A stretch of DNA of 8,742 nucleotides from Patescibacteria group bacterium (GCA_018894495.1 JAHIOY010000144.1:1-8742); one strand, 5' to 3'; positions 1 to 5,022 are shown, counted from the stretch's first letter. Numbers and translations: made by a program. The notes: generated from the letters alone by a model not told the origin.

Positions 1-175
1 AAATTTCTATAAATTTCTCCAGCGAAATATTCAATCCTTCAGGACTGGCACACATTGCAATTTCATCTCTTCTAGTTCCCGCGGCAAATTTCGGCTCTTT
101 GAGGAATCTTTTTACGACCGAAGAAAGTTTAACATCCGCCAATTTTCTGCTCGGATAAACATAAGCAACAGCCAT
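1..175 (-). pseudogene. C-terminal fragment of an HD-superfamily hydrolase (COG2316-like), cut by the window edge
   Basis: Reading back from the ATG at 175 gives 58 codons that run off the left edge. The peptide contains YPSRKLADVK, VVKRF, KFAAGTRRDEI and ISLEKFIEI. From memory these match the C-terminal third of predicted HD-superfamily hydrolases of the COG2316 type, which carry an alternating A-V-A-x-V-x-P-S-K-x-L-A-D-V-K block followed by FAAG-x-x-R-E-x-I. The N-terminal half of that family, with the HD metal-binding residues, is missing. A TAG codon (176-178) lies in frame directly before the ATG, and the next 45 bases upstream carry stops in the two frames I followed. The fragment is therefore probably a 5'-truncated pseudogene rather than a working enzyme. 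A frameshift just upstream is possible: the adjacent frame reads T-G-S-Y, close to the family's L-T-G-F/L, but a stop soon follows it. Confidence 0.6.
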
Positions 176-447
176 CTATAACTACCTGTTTTTATAGTCC
201 GTTAATAATATAAGGGATGAATGATTTAATTCTGTTGAAAGTATAATCAATTAATCGTCCATTTCTCGTTCATTTACAAGATATTTCGGCATTTTTCGGT
301 GATAATTCACATGTATGAACAAAATACATGCGAAATCTCCTTGTTGCCGAGAGAAAACCTATCGTTTTAAGATTAAAAATTACTTGTAATGGTAAAAATT
401 TTCAACAGAATTAAGTGATACTACCCCAATATAATGTATATAGGATT
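176..447. other. Non-coding gap holding a palindromic element
   Basis: About 270 bases lie between the truncated HD gene and the 85-aa gene. I find no convincing reading frame on either strand. The main content is the imperfect palindrome at 221-419. The remaining 45 bases on the left and 28 on the right are AT-rich with no clear signal. The hexamer ACTACC occurs on both sides (181-186 and 420-425), but it lies away from the left edge of the palindrome, so it is not a clean target-site duplication. Confidence 0.6.
221..419. repeat. 199-bp imperfect palindrome with 20-bp terminal inverted repeats
   Basis: The ends 221-240 and 400-419 are inverted copies matching at 18 of 20 positions, with a perfect core of 15 (226-240 against 400-414). 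Further complementary pairs nest inside: 251-256 with 371-376, 262-267 with 351-356, 286-291 with 345-350, and a central hairpin 306-316 with 324-334 (10 of 11, closing a 7-base loop). The outer arms and the central hairpin share the same centre (sum of coordinates 640). Read as RNA from the minus strand, the one mismatch in the central stem becomes a G-U pair. No protein is encoded. It could be a MITE-like or fold-back element, or a rod-shaped structured RNA; the sequence alone does not decide. Confidence 0.55.
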
Positions 448-705
448 TTATGGCCCTAAGTTAATTAAAGCTTCATCTTTACTCCAAAGGGATAGGTTGC
501 CAACTTTTACTTTTAAACCAGTGGCATCAGCCGGAATTTCATATATATCACTAAATTGCTGAGGTATATTCGGGTTGAGATTGGAAAGAAGAAACATCTC
601 TTTCTCTTCTGGTATCCACTCACTTACGTCTGAGGCAGGAATAAATTCTCTATTTTGATTATCAATTGATTTTAAGGAAGTAACAGATTTCATCTTGGTA
701 CTCAA
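448..705 (-). CDS. Hypothetical protein, 85 aa
   Basis: I do not recognise this small protein. It is mostly hydrophilic, with no signal peptide or membrane segment, and has a proline- and acid-containing middle (SEWIPEEKEMF, then LNPNIPQQF). It is the last of three small genes on this strand; 20 bases separate it from the stop of the membrane-protein gene, so the two are probably co-transcribed. The best start is a TTG at 705, because GAAGGG sits 8 bases upstream, one of the few good Shine-Dalgarno sites in the window. The in-frame ATG at 693 would lose four residues and lacks such a site. Its association with the neighbouring membrane protein is suggested only by position. Confidence 0.6.
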   Translation of the reverse strand: MSTKMKSVTSLKSIDNQNREFIPASDVSEWIPEEKEMFLLSNLNPNIPQQFSDIYEIPADATGLKVKVGNLSLWSKDEALINLGP

Positions 706-713
706 ATTTTCGA

Positions 714-719
714 CCCTTC
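714..719 (-). promoter_or_regulatory. Ribosome binding site supporting a TTG start
   Basis: On the minus strand this reads GAAGGG, followed by 8 bases and then TTG at 703-705. The spacing is right for a Shine-Dalgarno site, and it decides in favour of TTG over the ATG at 693. Confidence 0.55.
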
Positions 720-725
720 TTTATT

Positions 726-1100
726 TTATTTAGACTTTCTTGCCAAAGCTAAAATACCCCCGGTAATTAATAAAGGCCCAGCTATCATATAACCCATAGA
801 AATTGCAAGAAAACCACCGATGCCGCTTAATAACATACAACCGCTTAATAACATACAAATACCTGCTGCATCTGCATTCCGGCTTGCTATTGCGCCTCCA
901 ACTATTCCAAGAATAGACAAAAGAATAGTGAGCCAGCCCAAATTTACTATCCCAGAAGCGCCTTCTGCGCCAAAGGCTGTTCCTAACCCTCCCAAAAATA
1001 AAGCAAAGATAGCTCCTATCAATCCGGCTATTCCGCCTAAAATTCCTAAAATTGTTTCTGCTATTCGACTTATTTTAACTTCAGGAATATTATCTGGCAT
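726..1100 (-). CDS. Small multi-pass membrane protein, 124 aa (DUF4064-like)
   Basis: The protein is strongly hydrophobic and very rich in glycine, alanine, isoleucine and leucine, so it should sit in the cytoplasmic membrane. Three to four helices are visible: about residues 14-44 (long, with GGIAGLIGAIFALFLGGLG), 53-72, and 80-118, probably two helices. It ends in a basic tail (ARKSK), which suggests a cytoplasmic C-terminus. The pattern resembles small membrane proteins such as DUF4064, but I cannot confirm the family. Residues CMLLSG are repeated back to back because of an 18-bp tandem duplication (823-858). The ATG is one base beyond the TGA of the upstream CxxC gene, which suggests translational coupling. 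No function can be assigned. Confidence 0.7.
   Translation of the reverse strand: MPDNIPEVKISRIAETILGILGGIAGLIGAIFALFLGGLGTAFGAEGASGIVNLGWLTILLSILGIVGGAIASRNADAAGICMLLSGCMLLSGIGGFLAISMGYMIAGPLLITGGILALARKSK
823..858. repeat. 18-bp perfect tandem duplication inside the membrane-protein gene
   Basis: CCGCTTAATAACATACAA occurs twice in direct succession (823-840 and 841-858). The unit is a multiple of three, so it adds six residues (CMLLSG) without breaking the frame. Confidence 0.95.
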
Positions 1101-1101
1101 A

Positions 1102-1332
1102 TCATTTTAGTCTTTTAAAAGCAATTTTAATTTTTTTATCACAATGACAAATAATCCCTACTCTAACAAAAGGTTTCCCTTTAACTTTTTCAGAAATATC
1201 CACCATTTCTGTTTCGCCTTGTATGTAAGAAATGGGGATTTTGTATCCGATTTCTTTGAATCTTTCTTGAGGAACAAGAATAGAATCGCCATTAACTATT
1301 TTATTACAAATTTCGCATTTTTCTTTTTCCAT
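1102..1332 (-). CDS. Hypothetical protein with CxxC motif, 76 aa
   Basis: The N-terminus reads MEKEKCEICNK, giving a C6-x2-C9 pair, and near the C-terminus comes IICHCDKK, a second Cys-His-Cys cluster. Two such clusters about 55 residues apart are what a small zinc-binding or metal-binding fold would need. The middle has no recognisable motif. It is the first of three packed genes; its TGA lies one base from the ATG of the membrane protein. The ATG at 1332 is preceded by an AT-rich leader without a clear Shine-Dalgarno site. I do not recognise the family; zinc binding is an inference from cysteine spacing only. Confidence 0.6.
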   Translation of the reverse strand: MEKEKCEICNKIVNGDSILVPQERFKEIGYKIPISYIQGETEMVDISEKVKGKPFVRVGIICHCDKKIKIAFKRLK

Positions 1333-1369
1333 AAAAATTTTCTTTTACCAAATGTGGTTTAGGCCGATT

Positions 1370-1609
1370 TTATCTAACTAATAAAGGAGCTCTGAATTTG
1401 CGGGCAAAGTTTTTTATCACTTCTAAATTTTCTTTGAAGGCGCTAAAATCAAAGTTATAAAAATTAACTCTTACCACTTTCCCCTTTTTATCATAATCAA
1501 TAACAACATTGCCAAGAATGTCAGAATCTATGCTCTTGGCTTTTTTCATCTCTACTGAAAAAACTTCACTTTCTTTATCATACGAAATTTTAATATTGTT
1601 CTCTTTCAT
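1370..1609 (-). CDS. DUF2283-like protein, 79 aa
   Basis: The protein reads like a DUF2283 member: an N-terminal ISYDKESEVFSV strand pair, then VVIDYDKKGKVVRVNFYNF, the typical block with an alternating hydrophobic strand after D-x-D-K-x-G-K. The length suits this family of short beta-rich proteins. A helical, basic C-terminus follows (about residues 56-79). The start codon overlaps the stop of the upstream DUF4258-like gene by four bases (ATGA, 1606-1609), so the two are translationally coupled. DUF2283 genes are commonly found next to DUF4258 genes, and the pair is usually treated as a putative toxin-antitoxin module with DUF2283 as likely antitoxin. Family assignment is from recalled motifs, and the function is unproven. 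Confidence 0.7.
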   Translation of the reverse strand: MKENNIKISYDKESEVFSVEMKKAKSIDSDILGNVVIDYDKKGKVVRVNFYNFDFSAFKENLEVIKNFARKFRAPLLVR

Positions 1610-1860
1610 AGATATTTTTGGACTTTTGATGTATCAATAACCGTAATAATTTCAAGTTTATTATTTATCATTTCTCCAACAATTAACAAAAGCCGTTCTT
1701 TTCCGTGTTTCTTGTATAATTTCTTAATCAATAACCTGTTTTGAGTATCATATAATATCTTGGTAGGATTTCGCAAGGATTCTTTAATAAGTTTTTCGGG
1801 AATTGAACGTTCCGTCATTCGTTTTTGGGCGTGAGGTTTGATTATATAGTCATCTGTCAT
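1606..1860 (-). CDS. DUF4258-like protein, putative toxin of a TA-like pair, 84 aa
   Basis: Near the N-terminus stands KPHAQKRMTERSIPEKLI, followed by RNPTKILYDTQNRLLIKK and then IITVIDTSKVQKYL. This H-x-x-x-R-M-x-E-R-x-I start, the middle N-P-x-K-I-x-Y-D, and a C-terminal strand ending in T-V-x-D-T-S-K are the marks of DUF4258, a small basic family with a RelE/BECR-like look. It is upstream of, and overlaps by four bases, the DUF2283-like gene. The order is putative toxin first, partner second. No Shine-Dalgarno site is visible before the ATG; a short AT-rich palindrome (1872-1886) lies in the leader. Toxicity is an inference from the family pairing. Confidence 0.7.
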   Translation of the reverse strand: MTDDYIIKPHAQKRMTERSIPEKLIKESLRNPTKILYDTQNRLLIKKLYKKHGKERLLLIVGEMINNKLEIITVIDTSKVQKYL

Positions 1861-1888
1861 GGAGCGGTTTTCAAATTTTTAATTTGCT

Positions 1889-1924
1889 TACCCCGTAGGG
1901 AAACGAAGTTTCTCCTTTGGGGTA
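1889..1924. repeat. Palindromic repeat, intergenic copy (copy A)
   Basis: TACCCC (1889-1894) pairs with GGGGTA (1919-1924), and GGGAAAC (1898-1904) pairs with GTTTCTCC (1908-1915) with one bulge. The ends CCCCGTAGGGA and TCTCCTT-x-GGGG also occur in the palindrome inside rplS (2336-2366), so this is a dispersed repeat. On the plus strand it is followed by TATTTTT, so it can look like a terminator, but no gene on that strand would need one. Confidence 0.65.
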
Positions 1925-1978
1925 TTTTTGATATTTTATTGCGCCCGAGGCGGAATTTGACCGGCACGTCTTTTCTTG

Positions 1979-2062
1979 TGAGCGAGGAGGGACTTGAACC
2001 CTCACGGGAAAATTCCCCTTGGATCCTCAATCCAAGCTGGCTACCAGTTACAGCACTCGCCC
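1979..2062 (-). tRNA. tRNA-Leu (anticodon GAG)
   Basis: On the minus strand the 84 bases fold as a class II tRNA. The acceptor stem GGGCGAG pairs with CTCGCTC (one G-U), with A as discriminator base. The D-arm has CTG/CAG and a GG-containing loop. The anticodon stem TTGGA/TCCAA closes the loop TTGAGGA, giving anticodon GAG (2026-2028), which reads CUC and CUU. There is a long variable arm, about GGGGAATTTTCCCGT, as expected for leucine tRNAs. The T-stem GAGGG/CCCTC holds the loop TTCAAGT. The 3' CCA is not encoded (ACAA follows the stem). The tRNA starts 16 bases after the rplS stop and may share its transcript. Confidence 0.95.
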
Positions 2063-2078
2063 ATTTAATCGTTTTAAA

Positions 2079-2498
2079 CTATTTTTTAATTTCCTTACTC
2101 CTCAATTTTGCCTTTTTCCCTTTTGCCTTTCTTAAATAATATAATTTCGCCCTCCTTACTTTTACTCTTCTTAAGACCTCTATTTTTTCTAAAGTAGGGG
2201 AATGAATAGGAAAAACTCTTTCTACTCCAATTCCAGAAATTTCTCTTCTGACCGTAATTGTTGCCCCGGCTTCTCGTCCGTGTTTCCTGGCAATAACTAT
2301 ACCTTCAAAGGTCTGAAGCCGCTCTTTATATCCCTGCCCCGTAGGGAGCTTGCTCTCCTTCGGGGCTTCTTTCTTGCCAGCCGTAGCTTCAGCGGGAGCG
2401 GGAATTTTTTGGTGAATTTTAACCGTATCTCCGGGACGGATGTCAGGCAAATCAGTTTTTAATTGGGAATTGATAAATGTTTTTAGTTTAGTGGACAT
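2079..2498 (-). CDS. rplS: 50S ribosomal protein L19 with an internal insertion
   Basis: L19 sits at the interface of the large and small ribosomal subunits. The protein shows the family order: RPGDTVKIH at residues 21-29, LQTFEGIVIARK at 61-72, TITVRREISGIGVERVFPIHSP at 80-101 and IEVLRRVKVRRAKLYYLR at 106-123. The length is 139 residues against about 115 usually. The excess comes from a stretch at about 33-57 (PAPAEATAGKKEAPKESKLP and on) where L19 proteins normally have only a few residues, plus a basic tail. Two GC-rich palindromes encode the stretch (2336-2366 and 2376-2402). It falls in a loop between strands, so function may survive. There is no clear Shine-Dalgarno site before the ATG, and the leader is built of 7-bp repeats. 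tRNA-Leu follows closely. Confidence 0.95.
   Translation of the reverse strand: MSTKLKTFINSQLKTDLPDIRPGDTVKIHQKIPAPAEATAGKKEAPKESKLPTGQGYKERLQTFEGIVIARKHGREAGATITVRREISGIGVERVFPIHSPTLEKIEVLRRVKVRRAKLYYLRKAKGKKAKLRSKEIKK
2336..2366. repeat. Palindromic repeat inside rplS (copy B)
   Basis: GCCCC (2336-2340) pairs with GGGGC (2362-2366), and an inner GGGAG/CTCTCC stem closes a short loop. It shares CCCCGTAGGGA, TCTCCTT and GGGG with the intergenic copy at 1889-1924. In the rplS frame it encodes APKESKLPTG with no stop. Confidence 0.75.
2376..2402. repeat. Second palindrome-like insert inside rplS
   Basis: The plus strand reads GCCAGCCGTAGCTTCAGCGG and then GAGCGGG, with CCG and CGG arms around TAGCTTCAG. 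From memory, words such as CCGTAGCTTCAGCGG recur in Patescibacteria genomes. It encodes PAPAEATAG in L19, directly next to copy B. Confidence 0.45.
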
Positions 2499-2505
2499 AA
2501 TATAA

Positions 2506-2613
2506 AATTTCTAATTTCTAATTTCTAATTTCTAATCAAATCCCAATGACTAAATGTCTAATGCCTAAAATTTTTGGTTATTGATTAGGTTAATTAGAAA
2601 TTAGGTTAATTAG
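2506..2613. repeat. 7-bp tandem repeats facing inverted direct repeats, rplS-rluA gap
   Basis: AATTTCT is repeated four times plus a partial copy at 2506-2536. On the other side, ATTAGGTTAATTAG occurs twice (2584-2597 and 2600-2613), separated by AA, and its AATTAGAAATTAG portion is the reverse complement of the tandem unit. The whole 107-bp gap between rplS and the pseudouridine synthase therefore forms a loose fold-back structure. The last three codons of the synthase lie inside the second direct repeat. No promoter was recognised. Confidence 0.8.
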
Positions 2614-3259
2614 TCATTTTTAGATTGTCTAAAACCAATTGTAAATCCTTTGGTAGGGGTGATCTGATTTCTTGAATTTTTTCATTAGGCATTTTTATTT
2701 TTAAATAGATTGCGTGCAAAAATTGTCTTTTTAGGTCAGACGGACAGGGTTGGTTTTTGAATCCATACATTTTATCCCCGGCAACTGGGTGACCAAGATA
2801 AACTAAGTGGCATCTAATTTGATGCTTTCTACCAGTTTCAGGCGTAACCTCAATCAAAGTGTAATAATTTTCTTGCCCGCCGAAGCCTTGGCGAAGGCGG
2901 GTCAATACTTTATATTCAGTCACTGCCTCCCTTTTTCCTTCTGAATTCGGCTCCCCAACTAAATAAACTTTTTGCTTTCTCCTGTCATTTGGCGAGCGGC
3001 CAATCAGGGTTTCAATCGTTCCCTTTTGGTATTTAAGATTACCAACTACCAAGGCAAAATATCTCTTTTCAACTTTTCTCTCTTTAAACTGTTTTTGGAA
3101 AAATTCTAACGCCTGGTCATTTTTGGCTATTAAGAGTATCCCCGAGGTCTCTTTATCTAAACGATGAATTCTTCTTTCAAAATCGTCAGCATTAACTCCA
3201 GCCGGTTTATCTATTGCCAAAACATCCTTGTCTTGGTAGAGAGTTTGAAAGTGTTCCAT
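2606..3259 (-). CDS. RluA-family pseudouridine synthase (S4 domain absent)
   Basis: The enzyme converts specific uridines in rRNA or tRNA to pseudouridine. The catalytic motif HRLDKETSG is at 32-40 with Asp35 as nucleophile, preceded by IDKPAGV (16-22). ALVVGNL (69-75), LIGRSPNDRRKQ (85-96) and VTPETGRKHQIRCHL (138-152) match the other RluA motifs, and LGHPVAGDKMYG (155-166) is the conserved end block. With 217 residues it is short: there is no N-terminal S4 domain, and the link between KPAGV and HRLD is only about nine residues, a form I associate with Parcubacteria. Residues 120-129 (TRLRQGFGGQ) are an insertion encoded by a palindrome. The target nucleotide cannot be told from sequence. 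It starts 28 bases after atpC and may be read from the same transcript. Confidence 0.93.
   Translation of the reverse strand: MEHFQTLYQDKDVLAIDKPAGVNADDFERRIHRLDKETSGILLIAKNDQALEFFQKQFKERKVEKRYFALVVGNLKYQKGTIETLIGRSPNDRRKQKVYLVGEPNSEGKREAVTEYKVLTRLRQGFGGQENYYTLIEVTPETGRKHQIRCHLVYLGHPVAGDKMYGFKNQPCPSDLKRQFLHAIYLKIKMPNEKIQEIRSPLPKDLQLVLDNLKMTN
2876..2901. repeat. 26-bp palindrome inserted in the pseudouridine synthase gene (copy C)
   Basis: The minus strand reads CCCGCC, TTC, GCC, AA, GGC, TTC, GGCGGG: an outer 6-bp stem, a symmetric internal loop and an inner 3-bp stem. It encodes RLRQGFGG, a peptide that interrupts the usual tyrosine-rich strand before the E-V-T-P-E-T-G-R motif. Confidence 0.8.
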
Positions 3260-3287
3260 TTCTAAATTTAGCAGAAGAAGAAAGAAA

Positions 3288-3527
3288 TTACAAGGTAACT
3301 AAAATATTTACCTCTTTGGGGTTGACTTCTAAAATTCCTTCGTCAATTTCAAAAATCTTTTCCCCGCCCTTGTTTCTCAATTTTATCTTACCTTTCTTTA
3401 AAAGAGCAATCAAAGGAGCGTGATGGGGCAAAATAGTGAGACAACCTTCTTTTCCGGGCAAGACCGCCTCATCTGTCTCATCGCTATAAATTATTTTTTC
3501 TAAGTTAATAATGTTGACCAGCATCAT
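3288..3527 (-). CDS. atpC: ATP synthase epsilon subunit, N-terminal domain only
   Basis: Epsilon couples the F1 central stalk to the membrane c-ring. The beta-sandwich domain is recognisable: a start like LVNIINLEKIIYSDETDEAV, then LPGKEGCLTILPHHAPLIALLKKGKIKLR, which matches the family's G-x-x-T-I-L-P-x-H-A-P block, and a final ILEVNPKEVNILV strand. It has 79 residues against about 130-140; the C-terminal two-helix domain, which can inhibit ATP hydrolysis in other bacteria, is absent. Only 28 bases separate its stop from the next gene, so the helices are not hidden by a frameshift. Two adjacent ATGs (3527 and 3524) could serve as start; neither has a Shine-Dalgarno site. A 139-base gap separates it from atpD. 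Confidence 0.9.
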   Translation of the reverse strand: MMLVNIINLEKIIYSDETDEAVLPGKEGCLTILPHHAPLIALLKKGKIKLRNKGGEKIFEIDEGILEVNPKEVNILVTL

Positions 3528-3666
3528 AAAAATTCAAAATGTAAATATCAAAAACCATTGTCTAGAAAGCTGAAAGTTTTCTAGAAACTTAAAATGACAA
3601 TTTAAAATGTTAAAATTATTTCAATTCATTTTTAAATTTTGCACTGTCATTTTCCATTTTTATTTT
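3528..3666 (-). other. atpD-atpC gap with two inverted repeats
   Basis: TCTAGAAA (3561-3568) and TTTCTAGA (3578-3585) form an 8-bp stem around a 9-base loop. AAAATGACA (3591-3599) and TGTCATTTT (3645-3653) form a 9-bp stem that continues inward, with a bulge, through 3600-3609 and 3627-3637. A gap of this size between beta and epsilon is unusual. The hairpins could slow, process or end the transcript, but neither has a clear downstream U-run on the minus strand. Confidence 0.5.
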
Positions 3667-5022
3667 TTATTTTTTATTTTTTTCCATCCTTCCCCTCATA
3701 TAAAATTCCTCTTCTCTTTTTGAATCTAACTCTCCTGAAATTATTTTCTTAAAGTCCTCCACGGTATCTTTTAATGAGACATAGGCCCCTTTCTTTCCGG
3801 TGAAAATTTCAGCCACATGAAAGGGTTGAGATAAAAATCTTTGAATTTTCCTCGCTCTTTGAACCAAAATTTTATCTTCTTCCGACAATTCTTCAATTCC
3901 CAGAATTGAAATTATATCCCTTAATTCCCGGTATCTTTTTAAAATCCGCTTTACCTCGTTGGCAACAAAATAATGCTCCTCGCCAACGAGCTTTGGGTCA
4001 AGAATTTTTGAATCGCTTTCCAAGGGGTCAACGGCCGGGTAAATTCCCAAGTCCGCAATCTCTCTTGATAAGACAATTGAAGAGTCCAGGTGGGCGAAAA
4101 CCGAGACAACCCCGGGGTCGGTCAAGTCGTCGGCCGGAACATAAACCGCCTGAATTGAGGTTATTGAGCCCAATTCGGTTGAGGTTATTCTTTCCTGGAG
4201 TTCTGACATTTCGGAAAAGAGAGTTGGCTGGTAGCCGGTCTGAGAAGGAATTCTTCCCAAGAGAGCTGAGACCTCGGCGCCGGCCAAAACAAACCTAAAG
4301 ACATTATCCATAAACAATAAGACGTCTTTTTTTTCAACATCTCTAAAATATTCAGCCATAGTTAATCCGGTAAAGCCAACCCTAAATCTTACGCCCGGGG
4401 TCTCGTTCATCTGGCCAAAAACAAAAGCGCATTTTTTTAAGACCCCTGACCTTTCCATTTCCAGCAAAATGTCATTTCCTTCTCTTGACCTTTCTCCAAT
4501 TCCGGTAAAAACAGAATATCCTTTATGAACCTCGGCAATGTTTCTGATTAACTCTTGAATCAGAACCGTTTTCCCGACGCCGGCGCCTCCGAATAAGCCG
4601 GCTTTCCCTCCCTTTGAAATCGGGGCTAACAAGTCAATTGCTTTTAATCCGGTTTCCAAAACCTCAATTTTTGTTTTTTGTTCGGTTAAATTAGGCGCTT
4701 TTCTATAAATTGACCAAAAGTCCTTTGTCTTAATTTCTCCTTTATTATCAATCGGCTTTCCTAAAACATTGAAAACCCGGCCCAAAGCCTCTTTCCCGAC
4801 CGGAACCTTAATTTGGGATTCGGTATCAACAACTTCATCTCCTCTTTTTAATCCTTCGGTCGGCCCCATAGCCAAACACCTTACTCTTCCTTCTCCCAAA
4901 TCCTGTTCCACTTCCAAAACCAAGTCCTTTCTTTTTACGGCTAAGGCATTTAAAATTTGGGGGATTTTTTCTTCAAATTCAACATCAATCACCGGACCTA
5001 ATATCTGAATTATTTTTGCCAT
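3667..5022 (-). CDS. atpD: ATP synthase F1 beta subunit
   Basis: This is the catalytic subunit of the F1 head. The N-terminal barrel starts IIQILGPVIDVEF (4-16), followed by GRVFNVLGKPID (81-92). The Walker A motif GGAGVGKT is at 145-152 (Lys151, Thr152), the catalytic Glu177 and Arg178 are in GIGERSREGND, and LLFMDN (235-240) carries the Walker B Asp239. LGRIPSQTGYQPTL, QERITST and VYVPADDLTDP are all present, and the DELSEED region reads EELSEED (377-383). At 451 residues it is slightly short of the usual 460-480 but complete. No key residue is missing. It is separated from atpG by three genes unrelated to ATP synthase. No Shine-Dalgarno site precedes the ATG; the leader has a small AGCG-CTT-CGCT palindrome and a low-complexity AT-rich stretch. 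Confidence 0.98.
   Translation of the reverse strand: MAKIIQILGPVIDVEFEEKIPQILNALAVKRKDLVLEVEQDLGEGRVRCLAMGPTEGLKRGDEVVDTESQIKVPVGKEALGRVFNVLGKPIDNKGEIKTKDFWSIYRKAPNLTEQKTKIEVLETGLKAIDLLAPISKGGKAGLFGGAGVGKTVLIQELIRNIAEVHKGYSVFTGIGERSREGNDILLEMERSGVLKKCAFVFGQMNETPGVRFRVGFTGLTMAEYFRDVEKKDVLLFMDNVFRFVLAGAEVSALLGRIPSQTGYQPTLFSEMSELQERITSTELGSITSIQAVYVPADDLTDPGVVSVFAHLDSSIVLSREIADLGIYPAVDPLESDSKILDPKLVGEEHYFVANEVKRILKRYRELRDIISILGIEELSEEDKILVQRARKIQRFLSQPFHVAEIFTGKKGAYVSLKDTVEDFKKIISGELDSKREEEFYMRGRMEKNKK

Noticed and set aside
371..395. Terminator at ATTA-CAAG-TAAT-TTTT on the minus strand
   Set aside because: A 4-bp all-AT stem is too weak to call in such AT-rich sequence, and it lies inside the larger palindrome.
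1889..1934. Rho-independent terminator on the plus strand
   Set aside because: A stem followed by TATTTTT is present, but no gene on that strand ends here, and nearly the same palindrome sits inside rplS, so a repeat is the better reading.
1825..2139. 104-codon plus-strand frame
   Set aside because: It runs across tRNA-Leu and the palindromic repeat, and its peptide has no family character; it is the opposite-strand shadow of those features.
2506..2536. CRISPR-like array
   Set aside because: The units are 7 bp and directly adjacent with no spacers; this is a simple tandem repeat.
3260..3287. Frameshifted C-terminal helices of epsilon
   Set aside because: Only 28 bases lie between the atpC stop and the next start, and the frames I read give no helical epsilon-like sequence.
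3906..4298. 130-codon plus-strand frame
   Set aside because: It lies wholly inside atpD on the other strand, and its Pro/Arg-rich composition is what the antisense of that gene gives.
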